Assembly: GCA_049999765.1 (NCBI GenBank)
Contig: JBNGIQ010009554.1
Location: 1 to 64,000 of the forward strand
Direction: 5' to 3'
DNA: 64,000 nt
Source of the DNA: Phaeoceros laevis
Lineage: Eukaryota; Anthocerotophyta; Anthocerotopsida; Notothyladales
Part shown: positions 1-11,259 of the stretch, one piece after another
Numbering within the stretch: the stretch's first letter is position 1
Layout of the letters: every line of letters begins with the position of its first letter
Notes under the pieces: model-generated
The model's database searches: none
What the model saw: only the letters and a program-made list of their open reading frames with translations
What the model was told of the DNA's origin: nothing
Program-made: the position numbers and the translations under genes

Positions 1-401
1 GGATCAACTTGAAGTTTCACCAAAATACTGAACTCAATTGAGATCTTTATCTCCACATTCACAGCCTCCCCTTCGGTCTCGTTCATGTAAAATTCACCAG
101 CCAATACGTTCTGAACATCACAGAATAAGTATGTGGGATCATCTAAGTGAGCTGCCGAAAGTGAGATACCATCCGTCTCAAACTCGTCATCATCCCCATA
201 CTGGCCAGTACTCCCCTTGGACGCATCTTCGCTGGCTATGTCATCATGAATTCCTAGATTAAAATCACACACCACCGTGATGAGTAGTAGGAAGCTCACC
301 GGGATGAGTAGTAGGAAGCTCATCTGGCCTTGTGGCCCCGTCTCGTCCGGTTGCAGGCTCTTGTGGTCGGGTTGCATACTTGCGTTGCAGCATCTCTGAA
401 C

Positions 402-501
402 NNNNNNNNNNNNNNNNNNNNNNNNNNNNNNNNNNNNNNNNNNNNNNNNNNNNNNNNNNNNNNNNNNNNNNNNNNNNNNNNNNNNNNNNNNNNNNNNNNN
501 N
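402..501. other. Assembly gap, 100 N
   Basis: A run of exactly 100 N, the usual placeholder for a gap of unknown size. The open frames across it are meaningless. Confidence 0.99.
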
Positions 502-582
502 CAAGCACGTTGCTTCTCGGTAGCTGCATTTTGCCTCGCGAAAGGGCGAACAAATGCCTCGAACGCTTGGTTTCGTTTACAT

Positions 583-650
583 CTACTGCACGTACGTGGA
601 CTGCCCTCCATACTGGCTACTGCACGTACGTGGACTGCCCTCCATACTGG
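583..650. repeat. Tandem direct repeat, 2 x 34 bp
   Basis: Two identical adjacent copies, 583-616 and 617-650, each starting CTACTGCACGTACGTGGACT. It is a simple recent duplication with no visible coding meaning. Confidence 0.95.
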
Positions 651-755
651 CTGTAGGTGAGCAACAAGTACAAGCGTGTTACTAGTGACAATAGTCAGTA
701 ACTAGTTTGTAGGCGAAAAATGATTAATGAGTTTGAACAAGTCAAACTCAATACT

Positions 756-890
756 GAGTTTGACTTCTAACTACTTACGTGCGGTGATGGCGACTCCTCA
801 CTCGAGCTGTGTAGAAGAAATGGAGTTTGACTTCTAACTACTTACGTGCGGTGATGGCGACTCCTCACTCGAGCTGTGTAGAAGAAATGG
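756..890. repeat. Tandem direct repeat, 2 x 67 bp
   Basis: Copies at 756-822 and 823-889 are identical, each starting GAGTTTGACTTCTAACTACT. They lie in non-coding sequence 120 bp after the 34-bp repeat, so this stretch has undergone repeated slippage or unequal exchange. Confidence 0.95.
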
Positions 891-2162
891 AGTTAACGAG
901 GTATGGAAGTGGCGTAGGATGAGCGAAAAAATCGGGATAGCCCAAAGAGTTAACGGGATAATGCTAACGGGAACGCTCGTAGGGAGAACGGCGAACGGGT
1001 AAACAAAAAACGGTGAACAGTGAGACGGGGTTGGGATAGGCGATATGCCATGCGGGGGAATGGCATAGCATAGCAAAAGCGCGCATGCTATGCCATGCAT
1101 CAGCTACGCCATGCATCAGCTTACGGCATGCATGATGTGTGCCAAGGGGACGGGGATACAAGGACCGGGTTCCACCGGGGAACCGGTACATTGCAAAGTG
1201 CAGGCCTACTTTTTGGCCGTGGCTGAGGGACGCGGCGTTAGCTGGGCTGACCCGAGGAACCGTTGGGTGTGCATGCTCGTCGTCTGCTGTGCCGTTCCTT
1301 CTCACACTCCGTTCTGTGGTATTGTCTTGCCACTAGTGCAACGTCATCCCCAGAGTCATCCGGCTGGGACTTGTAACTGCAATATGAGTTAGAGTCGCCT
1401 TCTGGACAACCATGTCCAGGAGCATGGCTGCAGCCAGCCATTGGGTGCCACTCCAACAAAACTTGGGATCCTCACTCCAACAGAAATTGAGATCCTCCCA
1501 AAGCGAGTCAGGCGAAGGAAAGAACACCGTCACGGTGGCCCAGTCGGTATCCCCGATAGCTCTGTGCTGCTTGGCATGTCCCAGTGCCATAATTATGTTG
1601 CCAGAATGGTAGTGCTGCTGTGATCTGCTATGGCCTTGAGCTGCTCCCAACTTCTTCCTTATGCCAGTAACATGTTTTGTGTTGCTCCGCCCGCACCATA
1701 TTGCAGGAGCTGATAAGGTGTTTTTTGCAGGATGTTCACAGGGGTTGAGATTGAGTGCACCAAAAAGCATAGGAAACGCAACAGTCCATTCTGTATCCCT
1801 GATGATACTCTGCAGTTCGACATGTCCCTTAGCCATGGGGATGATGCCAAGAGGGCGTGGCTGATGTGTGTGTGGCCCTACAGCAGCACCCGACTTCTTC
1901 ACTGGTGCAACCAGTACTGAAATCCATGCAGCTGTCATAGCTGGCACCTTGGCATGAGCAGCAAAGGCCTGCAGGGGTCCCGATCTCCTACTTCTGCTCA
2001 CCCTAGTGCCATGTGAGTGCAGGTGCGAAGAGACCTTCTCCCTATGAGTCCCAGCAGCATTTCTGAAAATTTCACTCTTCGCTTGTGGCTTCAGCACACA
2101 AACCCAAGTGAAGTAAGTATTCCTTCTAGTACTTCTGAAGGCAATCTGCGTCAGGAACAGCA

Positions 2163-2420
2163 TCATCTGCGTGGAGGTAAAATCCAGGGGCATTTGTGAG
2201 ACCATCCGGTAGGTCCAACACCAATATATATTCCACCTTCACACCAGTCGTTCTCCTTGAACTTTTTGGGTGAGGATTTCCTTAAAGCTTGTCCTTCAGT
2301 AATAAGACCTTCCCAAATGTTGCAAAGCAACATATTAAAAGATTTCGGGTCATCACCACCGAAAACTTGAGCAGTCCAGTTCGTCCAGAGCGTGAATAGT
2401 GTGTTAGACCACATGTTTGG
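2163..2420 (-). pseudogene. Read-through tail of LINE ORF2
   Basis: Immediately after the TGA at 2421 the same reading frame remains open to 2163 and includes an ATG at 2414 and a Trp-rich stretch (MWSNTLFTLWTNW) like the end of plant LINE ORF2 proteins. I read it as the original C-terminus separated by a nonsense change. The usual zinc-binding Cys/His residues are missing here as well, so a small internal deletion is also possible. Confidence 0.45.
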
Positions 2421-5400
2421 TCACCACTGGAGCTTGATGAAAGAACGCTGCAACCTGGGGTTAAGCCCGAACAGAGCCGTTCTCTGTTGTATTCTGTAGT
2501 TACTCCTTGGGAACAGGTTGCGAAGCCAGAACTGATGACCTCTGGCGACTAAATGCTCATCATACCTATCCCCGTTAGGGAGGACTGCTTGATACATCCT
2601 CCATATGGTGTAACGGATTTTGGGCCTAATCCCAAGACTGGTCCACAGAAATGTAAGTATCTTTCTCTGTAATGCGATATGCAGCTGCCACCTAGGAACC
2701 ATGGGTTCTCGATGCTTCTTCTTCTGGCTATGCACCAATAGCTTGTAAATGACCACCGTTTTAAAGTTTAGTAATGAAGCTTTGCCTTCATTCATACTAG
2801 CTGCTCCAGCTGGCCATCTCCATTGCCCAGGATGTATCTCCAGTTGAGATTCTGACCGTTTCTCCCACCATACTTTGTTGGAGGTATAATGCTCCACTTG
2901 CCCAAGAAGCTCATCTGGGGTTGCCCACTTCACAGCTTCAATCTGTTGAAGAACGAGAATAGGAACAAGGTCATCCTGTTGCTCAATAGAGGTGATGGCG
3001 TTATCCCTGATCACATTATCTTCTTCCCGTTTTGTGTAGTTTTGTGTTGTAACTCCTTCAGCAGCAATGTGTGTCACCAGATAAGGCTCACTAGGTGAGA
3101 CTTCTTCGCCTTTAGTCTCTGGATAGTGCCATTTGGTGTACCAGCGTCGTCGTTTCACCTCAGATGGCTGTGTAAACGCATCTTGTATGGCTGGTTTGAG
3201 ACCAGTCGTGACTAAAGCTAGGACAGGCTTGGCGCTCCTTGCAATGGCGGGATAAGCAGCTCTGATCTCGGGAGGTGTGTACCATCTCTCCTCCTCCCAG
3301 TTCCAAAGGTCACCAAGGTTAGCAAGACCTCCACTTGCTGCTGTCTTGATAGATCTCGATCTCCTGGCCATGACAGCTGCTTCATCTGTCCAGAGTCTGG
3401 AATTGCCTTGTATTTTTATACAAGATGCTTCATCACGATTTGTTGGGGTCTGCCACACCAACAGGTTTTTAATCTTCTTCCAACTTGTCCATATGGCCTT
3501 GCCAAGCGGTGACAGCGCAGCTTCTGGCATAGATGGCTTGTCTGCAAAAAGGTGAAACAGTGACATTGTTCCCCCTTTTGAGGCAGAGACAGTCTGCAAG
3601 TTTGCCATAAGAAAGCTCTTCCATGGATAGCTGTTTGGCGATAATGCTTTAAGGACCCATTGCCCATGAAGAGAATGCCCTTTGGCAAACGGGTCTACTA
3701 ACCCGGCACCCCCTTGTGAGACAGGTAGCACTAAATGCTCCCACAAGACTTTGCTCTTGGGGGCAGGCCCATCAAGCGGGGAATTCCATAAGAAGTTCCA
3801 GATGCAATTCCGCAGCCGCTTAGCGTCTGAAGCAGAGGGGGACCACACAAATAAGAAGTACCATAAGGTGTTCTCTAAAATAGAGTTGATGGCCAGAATT
3901 CGGCCAGCAATACTCAATTGCATTAGCTGCAGATTCACAGCCTTATCTGTGAACCGATTGAGGATCTCTGTGCCAATTGCTTCGTTTTCGTCTTCTAGCA
4001 TAAATGGGACACCAAGATGTTTGAGAGATTCCTCTGGTCCAAGCTGTCTCACATGGCTAACACAGTCTGGAAGTGTGCCATAAAAATTGAGAGCTAACAT
4101 GACTGTATTTTCCCAATTGACAATCAGGCCTAAGAGAAGGCCGAAGATATCGATCTCTTGCATCAAGGCTTCAAGGGAATCGTCATCAACCTGGGAAAGC
4201 ATCAAAGTATCATCTGCGAAACTTGAGATACGAATTTCTTCTCCCATAGGATCCACCACTCCTTTGATGTCAGGGTGCCTCTTAACGCTCCAAATTAAGA
4301 AGTCTGTGAGCAGCACGAATAGTGCTGGGGCAAGGGGGCAGCCTTGCTGGACAGATCTTCCGATGGGGAATCTCTTTGTCATGTCCCCATTTACAATAAC
4401 CCTTGCGCCTGCCTCTTCTGACAAGATACAGATCCACCGGATATAGTTGGGTCCAAACCCATACTGGCGGAGACATCGCCAAAGAAATGGCCAAGAGACT
4501 CTATCATAAGCTTTACTGAAGTCTAAAGAAAGGAAGAGACTTGGAGTCTGGTGCCTGTTCAGCCACCACTTAGTTTCCTTGACAAGGAGAAGGTTGTCAA
4601 GAATGCACCGACCTTTGATGAAACCCCTTTGCTCTGAGTTTACCCAAGAATCCATGTGAGGAGAGATTCTATTGGCTAAAACCTTTGCCAGGAGTTTGTA
4701 GAAGGTGGTGAGCAGAGAGATCGGCCTCCAGTTCTTCAATGAGATGTGGGCATTGGCCTTTGGCAACAGGGAAATAAGACTCTCATTGAAGTCGGCACCC
4801 ATAGTGCCCAACTTCCACACTTCTTGAATAGTTCTCATGAGGATATCCTTAGCAAAATCCCAGCCCCACAAGTAGAACTCTGGTGGGATTCCGTCCTTGC
4901 CCGGACTCTTGCCTTTTGGCATGTCTTGTAAGGCCCTTCTAACCTCGTCCTCAGTGAAATCCGCATCGAGAGCTGTCCTCTGGGCTGCAGTCACCTTAGT
5001 GGGAAACTGAGAGTAAGTATCATGCCAGATTTGTTCCCATTGAGGAGGCCTCTCTTCCGCCTTGAAAATATTTTCGTAGTAGTTTGCTACGTGTTGTTTC
5101 AAGCTATCGTGGGTGGACTGACCTTCCTGCATCTGGACTTGTGGGAAGACTGGAATGAGGGAGGAATGGCGCTTCTTCTTCACCGTCGAGAAGAAGAATC
5201 TGCGAGGTAAATCACCTTCTTGAGCCCATTTAAGCTTCGCACGTCTTGCCCAGCCCGTAGCTTTACTAGACTCCGTCATCTCCATTCTGAACTGAATTTC
5301 CCTGAGTTCAGCTTCCTCATCGAAATCATCAGCTACTTCTGCTGCAGTTTGGAGCCTAGAAAACTCTTCCCTCAAGAGGGTTTCATCTAATTTCTCTAAC

Positions 5401-6428
5401 TGGCGTTTGTCCATCCCCGCCTTCCGACAAACCTGCGCAGTTCTAGATTGCAAGTCGAGCAAGGTTTGGAAACCATTACAACCTGGCACTTCTGACCTCT
5501 GCTTCCAGATCCCTTCAATGATCTTTTTTGTGTCTGCCCAGTCCAGTAATTCCAGGTTCATCCTGTAGAATTTCTTAAAGTCCTCTGTGTAAACATTTCC
5601 ATCCAATGTCGTTGCCAAGTTCAGCAAGATAGGAGAGTGGTCAGAGAAGACTGTGCCAGGTATGATTGCATACAACCTGACCCGGTCTCTCCACTCCGAA
5701 GGAACGTAAAAACGGTCTAGCCGTCTGCAAACTCTATGTGGGCCTTCTAATCTGTTAGAGCGACTGTATTGTAATGACAAGGGAGATCTAAGGGCGGGGA
5801 GAGTGACCCAGGGGTCTTCAACCTGCATAACAGTGTCTCTGAAGGCCTGCCACTCCATAGAGCCTTGGGTTTGGATGCCATGCAAGTCTCCAATCCTGTC
5901 CTCCGACCTCTCAATAAAGTTAAGGTCCCCATAAATGGTCCATTTAATGCCTGCATGTAGCGAATCCTCCAATCTATCCCACAAGGCCTTCTTCCCATCG
6001 TCAGTCTGTGGAGCGTACATGTTACAAATGCCTAGTGGCCCCATCGGGGTCAACAACACGATCCATTGGAACCATTTTTGGACAGGACCCTCAACTCCAT
6101 CTGTGGTCTGTGCCCATCCCACTTCGTCTTCCCCATAGTCTAAAATTTGTGTTGCCAGTGAGGGGTGGACAGCTATCACTAATCCACCTCTCGTGCCTGA
6201 AGAGGGCAGCCACTTGAGAACCCCATCCATGAGTGGTACTCTACTTCTCGCTAATTTCACCTCATCCTGTTTTGTTTCTTGTAGACAAACAACATCCCAT
6301 GTACATCTATGTCGAAAGAAAGAATGGATTACCCTCCATTTATTGTCTCTGCTCAGACCTCGGACATTCCAGGAGACAATCTGCGTTTGCTGGGACCTAT
6401 CAGAGGCAAACTTATTGTTCTGCTGCAT
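2421..6428 (-). CDS. LINE ORF2: endonuclease and reverse transcriptase
   Basis: A 1335-residue polyprotein that would nick target DNA and copy the element RNA into the break. The N-terminal endonuclease has SWNVRG (Asn21), LQETK (Glu51), YGDLN (Asp168, Asn170) and SDH (Asp263, His264). The reverse transcriptase spans about residues 500-770, with PGKDGIP near 510, the first catalytic Asp at LDFSKAYDR (Asp636) and the FADD box at 737-740. The C-terminal third resembles the zf-RVT region of plant LINEs but lacks its usual Cys/His cluster. The frame ends at a TGA (2421-2423) yet stays open in the same frame to 2163, so the stop is probably a mutation or sits beside a deletion. The ATG overlaps the end of ORF1 by 17 nt. 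All catalytic residues checked are present. Confidence 0.9.
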   Translation of the reverse strand: MQQNNKFASDRSQQTQIVSWNVRGLSRDNKWRVIHSFFRHRCTWDVVCLQETKQDEVKLARSRVPLMDGVLKWLPSSGTRGGLVIAVHPSLATQILDYGEDEVGWAQTTDGVEGPVQKWFQWIVLLTPMGPLGICNMYAPQTDDGKKALWDRLEDSLHAGIKWTIYGDLNFIERSEDRIGDLHGIQTQGSMEWQAFRDTVMQVEDPWVTLPALRSPLSLQYSRSNRLEGPHRVCRRLDRFYVPSEWRDRVRLYAIIPGTVFSDHSPILLNLATTLDGNVYTEDFKKFYRMNLELLDWADTKKIIEGIWKQRSEVPGCNGFQTLLDLQSRTAQVCRKAGMDKRQLEKLDETLLREEFSRLQTAAEVADDFDEEAELREIQFRMEMTESSKATGWARRAKLKWAQEGDLPRRFFFSTVKKKRHSSLIPVFPQVQMQEGQSTHDSLKQHVANYYENIFKAEERPPQWEQIWHDTYSQFPTKVTAAQRTALDADFTEDEVRRALQDMPKGKSPGKDGIPPEFYLWGWDFAKDILMRTIQEVWKLGTMGADFNESLISLLPKANAHISLKNWRPISLLTTFYKLLAKVLANRISPHMDSWVNSEQRGFIKGRCILDNLLLVKETKWWLNRHQTPSLFLSLDFSKAYDRVSWPFLWRCLRQYGFGPNYIRWICILSEEAGARVIVNGDMTKRFPIGRSVQQGCPLAPALFVLLTDFLIWSVKRHPDIKGVVDPMGEEIRISSFADDTLMLSQVDDDSLEALMQEIDIFGLLLGLIVNWENTVMLALNFYGTLPDCVSHVRQLGPEESLKHLGVPFMLEDENEAIGTEILNRFTDKAVNLQLMQLSIAGRILAINSILENTLWYFLFVWSPSASDAKRLRNCIWNFLWNSPLDGPAPKSKVLWEHLVLPVSQGGAGLVDPFAKGHSLHGQWVLKALSPNSYPWKSFLMANLQTVSASKGGTMSLFHLFADKPSMPEAALSPLGKAIWTSWKKIKNLLVWQTPTNRDEASCIKIQGNSRLWTDEAAVMARRSRSIKTAASGGLANLGDLWNWEEERWYTPPEIRAAYPAIARSAKPVLALVTTGLKPAIQDAFTQPSEVKRRRWYTKWHYPETKGEEVSPSEPYLVTHIAAEGVTTQNYTKREEDNVIRDNAITSIEQQDDLVPILVLQQIEAVKWATPDELLGQVEHYTSNKVWWEKRSESQLEIHPGQWRWPAGAASMNEGKASLLNFKTVVIYKLLVHSQKKKHREPMVPRWQLHIALQRKILTFLWTSLGIRPKIRYTIWRMYQAVLPNGDRYDEHLVARGHQFWLRNLFPRSNYRIQQRTALFGLNPRLQRSFIKLQW

Positions 6429-9400
6429 AGTTCTGGTTTGGAATAAGGGAGTCCTGCACTTTCAGAAGTTCCAGAAAAGAGCTCTGAATAGTCCTTGGCT
6501 TAGTGCTCATATCACTCTGTTGTCCTGACTCCGAGCAGGGTAAGGGCAACCGCTCCTTCTCCAGTTGTCGTGCTGAATGTTGCTCCTTAGCTAGTTGCAA
6601 CTTCTGATTACGCCTAACATCTATCTGTTGTATCATCTGCTCTGCAACAGAATGGGGACGACCTGCAAACCAGGCAAAACCTACTGCAAGCTCCTCTGCA
6701 GTTAAGCCACCTCCCTCATGAAGCTGTGATTCAGAATAAGTTTCAGATGTGTTGCGCAGTTCTCCTATCGCAGCATCATTAGGGAGCCAGGGCCAGTTTT
6801 TCCAAATCTTGCTACGGGACAGCTGCGTCGGAGGTAAAACCAATACCATCCAGTAAGTGTTGCCAATTTTGAAGGGAGCCCTGCATTCCAGAATTTCTGT
6901 GGCAAGATGGCCATCTAACACCTTACCAGCAATCAACAGTTGTATCACGCTGGAAAAGGGTTCTTCCCCCGGCTTCAATTTTACTCGAATCAATCTACTA
7001 AGCATCTCTGTCTTTTCAATAAGCATGTAGTTTGATCCTGCATTAGCACATAGTGCAAATACATGGATTACTTCTTCATTCTGAGCCTTGGCAGGTGTTG
7101 TTTCCTTCGTTGTCCCAAATCTTTCCCTGTAAGTGGCGTATTGTGCTTGAGTATCTCCAGAGATGCAGTCTTGATACACCTCTTCTTCCTCCATCAGATG
7201 ATCTGGGGGTGAAACTTCTACAAAATTCATGCCACTATCCCGCATTTCTTCTGGAGGACGGCCTGTATGCTGACCTCTTCACCTACCCTTTTTAATTAGC
7301 TGCTGAGGGGTAATTTGGTCCTCTAGATTACCCACATTCTTCCAGATTGCGAGGGCATTACTTGGGGATTCATAGAGTACCATTTGATACTTCAGCAACT
7401 CTGGATCCTTCTGCTCTTCCACGATTTTGCCTTCTCCTGGACTACGAACTCTTGTTGACTGATTCTTGAGATTTGGGACCCTGCTACTATCTCCTTCTGC
7501 TACAACTATCTGGTTATGTGCTGAGGTTGTCATGACTTCTACTGGTTGGGATATTCCTTCTGTACTAGTAGCTACGATAGTTGCAGCACGTTTTTCTGAA
7601 TGCTGACTAAGACCTCTGAGGTTCTCCTCTGGCGAGTTTCTTCTTGCTCCTGTCGAGGTGGCTCTGGCTGAGATTCGGTGGACAAGTCTTCTGGTACGTC
7701 TGCCCAGCGGAAATCAAGTTTCCTCATCAACGACTGTTTCTGCTGATCATTGATCACTTCTGTTGAGGACGGTTCTCTGATTGGAAGAGTGACTCCTTTT
7801 TTTTGTAGTATGCCTGCTGTTATCATATCTTGACGACGTTGCTGACTTTTTGATAACTCTACTAACATACTCTTCCCTTTATCGAGGGCTACGACCTGGG
7901 GAGGCACTTGTGCTGCTATTGTCTCTTTAGAGTTATGACTCCTCCTACTAAATTCTGGAGACTCTGTCTCCCCTGAAGCGTGTGCTTCTTTAAGTACAAC
8001 CACTGGCTCTTGAACCTTCGTCTCCATTGGAGTGATCTTTTCAATAGGCTCCATGACAACATCTACTGCGTGGGATTGCATATTTGCAACATCAACAAGC
8101 GCTTCCTGCATCTTTTTCACTGCCCTTGGAGTGAGTTTCCCGGCTGCTTTACTACTACGTGCTACTTTCGTCCACTTCTCACCCCCTTCGGCATTATCCG
8201 ACATGTTTGGTGCATTGTGATCTCCAGCAATCTTCTGCTCTTCAGAAACCTGAATTTTCTCCACAGGATTACCTCTAGGTTTGACTTGTCCTTCAACTAA
8301 ATGAACCACTTCTGTTTCTCTCATGAGACAACTGCCCTGCAGGTTAGGTAAGTTGTTTGGCTGCTTCCAGCCCAGATCAGCTGCTTGCATTCGCAAAATA
8401 ACTTTTGAGGCAAGGCTCAGTTTATTCTTGCCCCGAGGGGCTGACTGCTGGGTCCAAGCCTGGATGGTGTTGTCGCCAATCCAGTTAGTGGGCACTTCTC
8501 CTTTCGTCTCTCAGACTTCCGTTACTTCCATTCTTGCCACAAAATACAAATATGTTGTGACTGCGTCTAGTCTGTGCGCTATCAAACGCATCTGGGCTTG
8601 CTGAACCAATTTTGTGATTTCCGTTTCACGAAGATTGGGAAACTCCTGCTTAAGCATGTTGCTAATCTTTGCACTGGCCTGTATCCAGAGCTGCTCTTCG
8701 GTAGGCTTACCATATCGAGGCACCTTAATCAGTTGAAGAGGAAAACAGTGCTGGTCATCTTTAAGATAGGTCCAGAAAAGAGGGTCTGCAGCCTTCCGGC
8801 GAAGGACGAATCCTGCTTTTAGCACTGTAACTTCTATAGTCTCCAATTCTGGAAATAGGCTCCTGCCCACTTGATTTGTAACTTGCACCCACGGCTGAAA
8901 CTGTTTTACTTGTACTACTTTGCCTCCTTCAAACCCTGGGAGAGGGACTATTACAGCTGGTGCAACATCACCTACAAGCATCTTCTTCCAGGGGAAGCGT
9001 AGAGGACAAGCATTTTGAAGGTGGTCTTTGTGACCACAGACCCTACAACGGACAGGCAATTCAGGATAATTGAACAGCTGATAAAACTCTCGATTGTCTT
9101 GCGCAGGGACTTTCACTTTCACTCTCTCTGGGAGGCAATGGAGACTGTCAACAAGAACCTTGAAAGAGATTTTCTTGTTCTTGTACAAGTCAGAAGGGAG
9201 GTCAGGACATTCAACTATCTGACCCACAGATGCCACCATCTTTTTTGCTAGCATGACGTGTTGTAGCTCAAGACCTGGTAACTCTACGACGACTAATTTC
9301 TTATTGGCTTCTCTCTGAACTACAGTGCTGTCCTCATTCCAAGTTGCCAGTGCTGCTGGCATGGAGCCTTTGAAAAGCACTACAGATTGGAGCATTTTTG

Positions 9401-10484
9401 TAACCTGCTCTTCGTCCTCTAGCTTAATGACAAATGTCTTGTCCTCCTTAGGATGGATATACACTGGTTTGACCTGCAGCACCTTGTGCACATGCTCTTC
9501 GATTTCCTCCAGGGTAGTGCCAACTGGGAAGGCTCCGTTAATTGCTGATGCCAGGAGTTCCCTCGAAAAGGTTGCTATGGCATCTTCATCATCAGCAATC
9601 TCCGTATCATCTCCAAGTGGAATAATCGGTACGCCCTCATCTCTACGTTGTCTCCTGTCACCTCCAGTGTTGTTCTGCCTCTCTCGGCTGTGCAACATGT
9701 TCAAAACTCCTGTTTCTTTCAACTTCCAAGTATGGTTTGCTACAGCATTGCTTCTCGGACCTGTGAGAGTCCTGTCCAATGTTGTACGAATCTGGGGCTG
9801 ATCATCTGGACGCTGTCCAGGTCGGATTAAGGTACTGTTACCTTCGTCTTCTAATCCCATGTCGGCAGATGGAAGGGGGGCCTGACCACATTGCAACTCT
9901 GAGGATTCCGATGCTTGCTGCGCAACGGGAGGCTGAGCCGCCCCCTGGTTCTGCAATCCCTTCGTACCACTCTTTTCATCTACGAAGGAGTCTGACATTT
10001 GTGCATCGAAAAATTCAGGCGCCTCCTGGCTTCCAGTAGAATGCACACTCCTTGGACCATGCGTACGCCCGTCCCCTAGGGAAACGTTTGCCTGTTTATG
10101 CAGCACATTCTGCTCTCCAATTCCACGTACAACGTCTTCACTGTCCATAACTACCCTCGCAGCATCCCTTTGAGCATGATCCTGAGGATTTGTGCGGGAG
10201 AGAACAATCCTTGTCCGTCGTACCGGCTCCTTCGCCTCGCTTGTTTGGTTCAACAACTCAATCTGCTCTTCACTCCCTCGCACACCTACATCTTGATTCG
10301 TACCAGCTCCTGTAACCTCCTCCTGCATTGATGTATCCCGTAAACCCTGCTCTGACTGCAATCTGTCCGTGCGTAAACTCCTGGCAATCCATCCACGCCC
10401 GCCCCCAGCGGGCAGACCTGGACTCATTTGTACTATCATGAGCTCCGAGGGATTCTCCTTCGGCAGCATATTCAGCTCTTCACT
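6412..10484 (-). pseudogene. LINE ORF1 (nucleic-acid-binding protein), interrupted
   Basis: This is the LINE RNA-binding protein, now in pieces: 8511-10469 (652 codons), 7572-8510, 7279-7650 and 6412-7278. The longest piece carries a domain like the plant DUF4283/zinc-knuckle arrangement, with a CCHC knuckle CRVCGHKDHLQNAC (C-x2-C-x4-H-x4-C) in its C-terminal half. In-frame TGA codons lie at 8511-8513 and 7279-7281, another TGA lies just upstream at 10485-10487, and a frameshift falls between 7572 and about 7700. The final piece ends with TAA at 6412, 17 nt inside the ORF2 start. The acidic, Gln-rich N-terminal half has no clear fold. Confidence 0.75.
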
Positions 10485-10617
10485 TCATGTCATAACTGCA
10501 TCCTCATTCATCACAACTTTACCGGAAACCTCTTGCATTTGCGTATCTTGTGGAGTCCGACCTGATTGCAATCTGGTCATATACGCGTGCCTTGCTGCTC
10601 GTCCACGCCCGCCCCCA
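10321..10617 (-). repeat. In-frame 87-nt repeat in LINE ORF1 5' region
   Basis: Segments 10321-10407 and 10531-10617 are diverged direct copies, 210 nt (70 codons) apart and in the same reading frame. Both encode a motif of the form GGGRG, about ten residues, RLQS, then DT-x-MQE. The upstream copy is separated from the downstream one by the TGA at 10485. Confidence 0.75.
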
Positions 10618-10639
10618 TGGGGGGCGGGAGCTGGTCCTT

Positions 10640-11259
10640 GACCAGACGCCACCACTCCGCTCGACTACCGCTCCGCGTTTCACGGAGCTAAAAAACTGCA
10701 GTCTGCATCCAGCATTTTGTGATTTATAAGTAGTGTTTAGACTCGGCCATCTACGGCTGGAAAACTTTTTGTTGCTGTTATATTACAACAGGAATAGACT
10801 TGTCATACCCTTGGAAATCAAGATAGTAGTAGTAGGGGGTGTTCACGCCGTGTGGACTCCTCAAGATGTGGTTGCTTATAATTAATGAGTGCCATGATGT
10901 CAAGTTGTGGACATAGAGGAAGGGATGCAACTTATGAGAAGCTGAAGAAGGGATTTTATTGGAAGGGATTTTATTGGCATGGTATGAACATTGAACGCAA
11001 GGAATACGTGAAAACTTGCATGGATTGCCACCAAGATAAGTTGGATAGAGCAAAGTGAAGTCCCATGCTCTAATATCAATGGCTTTGGCATGCTCTAATG
11101 GTGCTCTGTGCGAAGGGGCATGGGCAAAGAGTTTCATTGCCGTGATCCAGGCAAAACAATAGAGAAACACTCAAATAAGAGTGAAATCAAAAGCTGTGAA
11201 GTCGCTCTCAAATCTCTGTCCGTAAGGGTCCATGGTTACCATCACTGACAAGGGCGGTA
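10640..11259. other. Intergenic, holds a gypsy relic
   Basis: Between the LINE and the CHAT gene. Apart from the integrase scrap at 10905-11057 and a short GTA/TAC microsatellite near 10825, I see nothing functional. Confidence 0.5.
10905..11057 (+). mobile_element. Ty3/gypsy integrase zinc-finger fragment
   Basis: Translated on the plus strand this reads GHRGRDATYEKL, then FYWHGM, then EYVKTCMDCHQ: the H2C2 zinc-binding region at the start of a retroviral-type integrase as found in plant Ty3/gypsy polyproteins. Only about 50 codons survive, with a stop directly after and no reverse transcriptase or LTR recognised nearby. A 15-bp tandem duplication (10948-10962, 10963-10977) repeats five residues (KGFYW). 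It is a relic. Confidence 0.65.

Larger units (their letters stand above)
1..2162. other. Repeat-rich region without a recognised gene
   Basis: I see no gene here. The stretch holds an assembly gap (402-501) and several short tandem duplications listed separately. Around 1080-1135 the sequence is a cluster of overlapping ATGCAT/GCATGC palindromes, with two copies of a CCATGCATCAGCT word. On the minus strand a 290-codon open frame covers 1333-2205, just beyond the 3' end of the LINE ORF2; it has no recognisable domain and may be the LINE 3' tail or chance. No poly(T) run marking a LINE 3' end was found on the plus strand. Confidence 0.5.
2163..10620 (-). mobile_element. L1-type LINE retrotransposon, nearly full length
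   Basis: A non-LTR retrotransposon on the minus strand with an ORF1 (nucleic-acid binding, CCHC knuckle) followed by an ORF2 (endonuclease plus reverse transcriptase). The gene order and the apurinic-type endonuclease place it with plant L1-like elements. The 5' limit is set by ORF1-like frame that continues to about 10620; the 3' limit is set by the end of the ORF2 frame at 2163. I found neither a poly(A) tail nor target-site duplications, so the true ends are unknown. ORF1 is broken by stops and a frameshift, so this copy cannot move on its own, although ORF2 is almost intact, which suggests a fairly young insertion. Confidence 0.85.

Noticed and set aside
1333-2205. 290-codon minus-strand frame beyond the LINE ORF2
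   Set aside because: No domain, composition like translated non-coding DNA, overlaps the ORF2 tail in another frame.
2421-10487. TGA recoding (for example selenocysteine) in the LINE
   Set aside because: CpG decay explains the stops more simply, and ORF1 also carries a frameshift.
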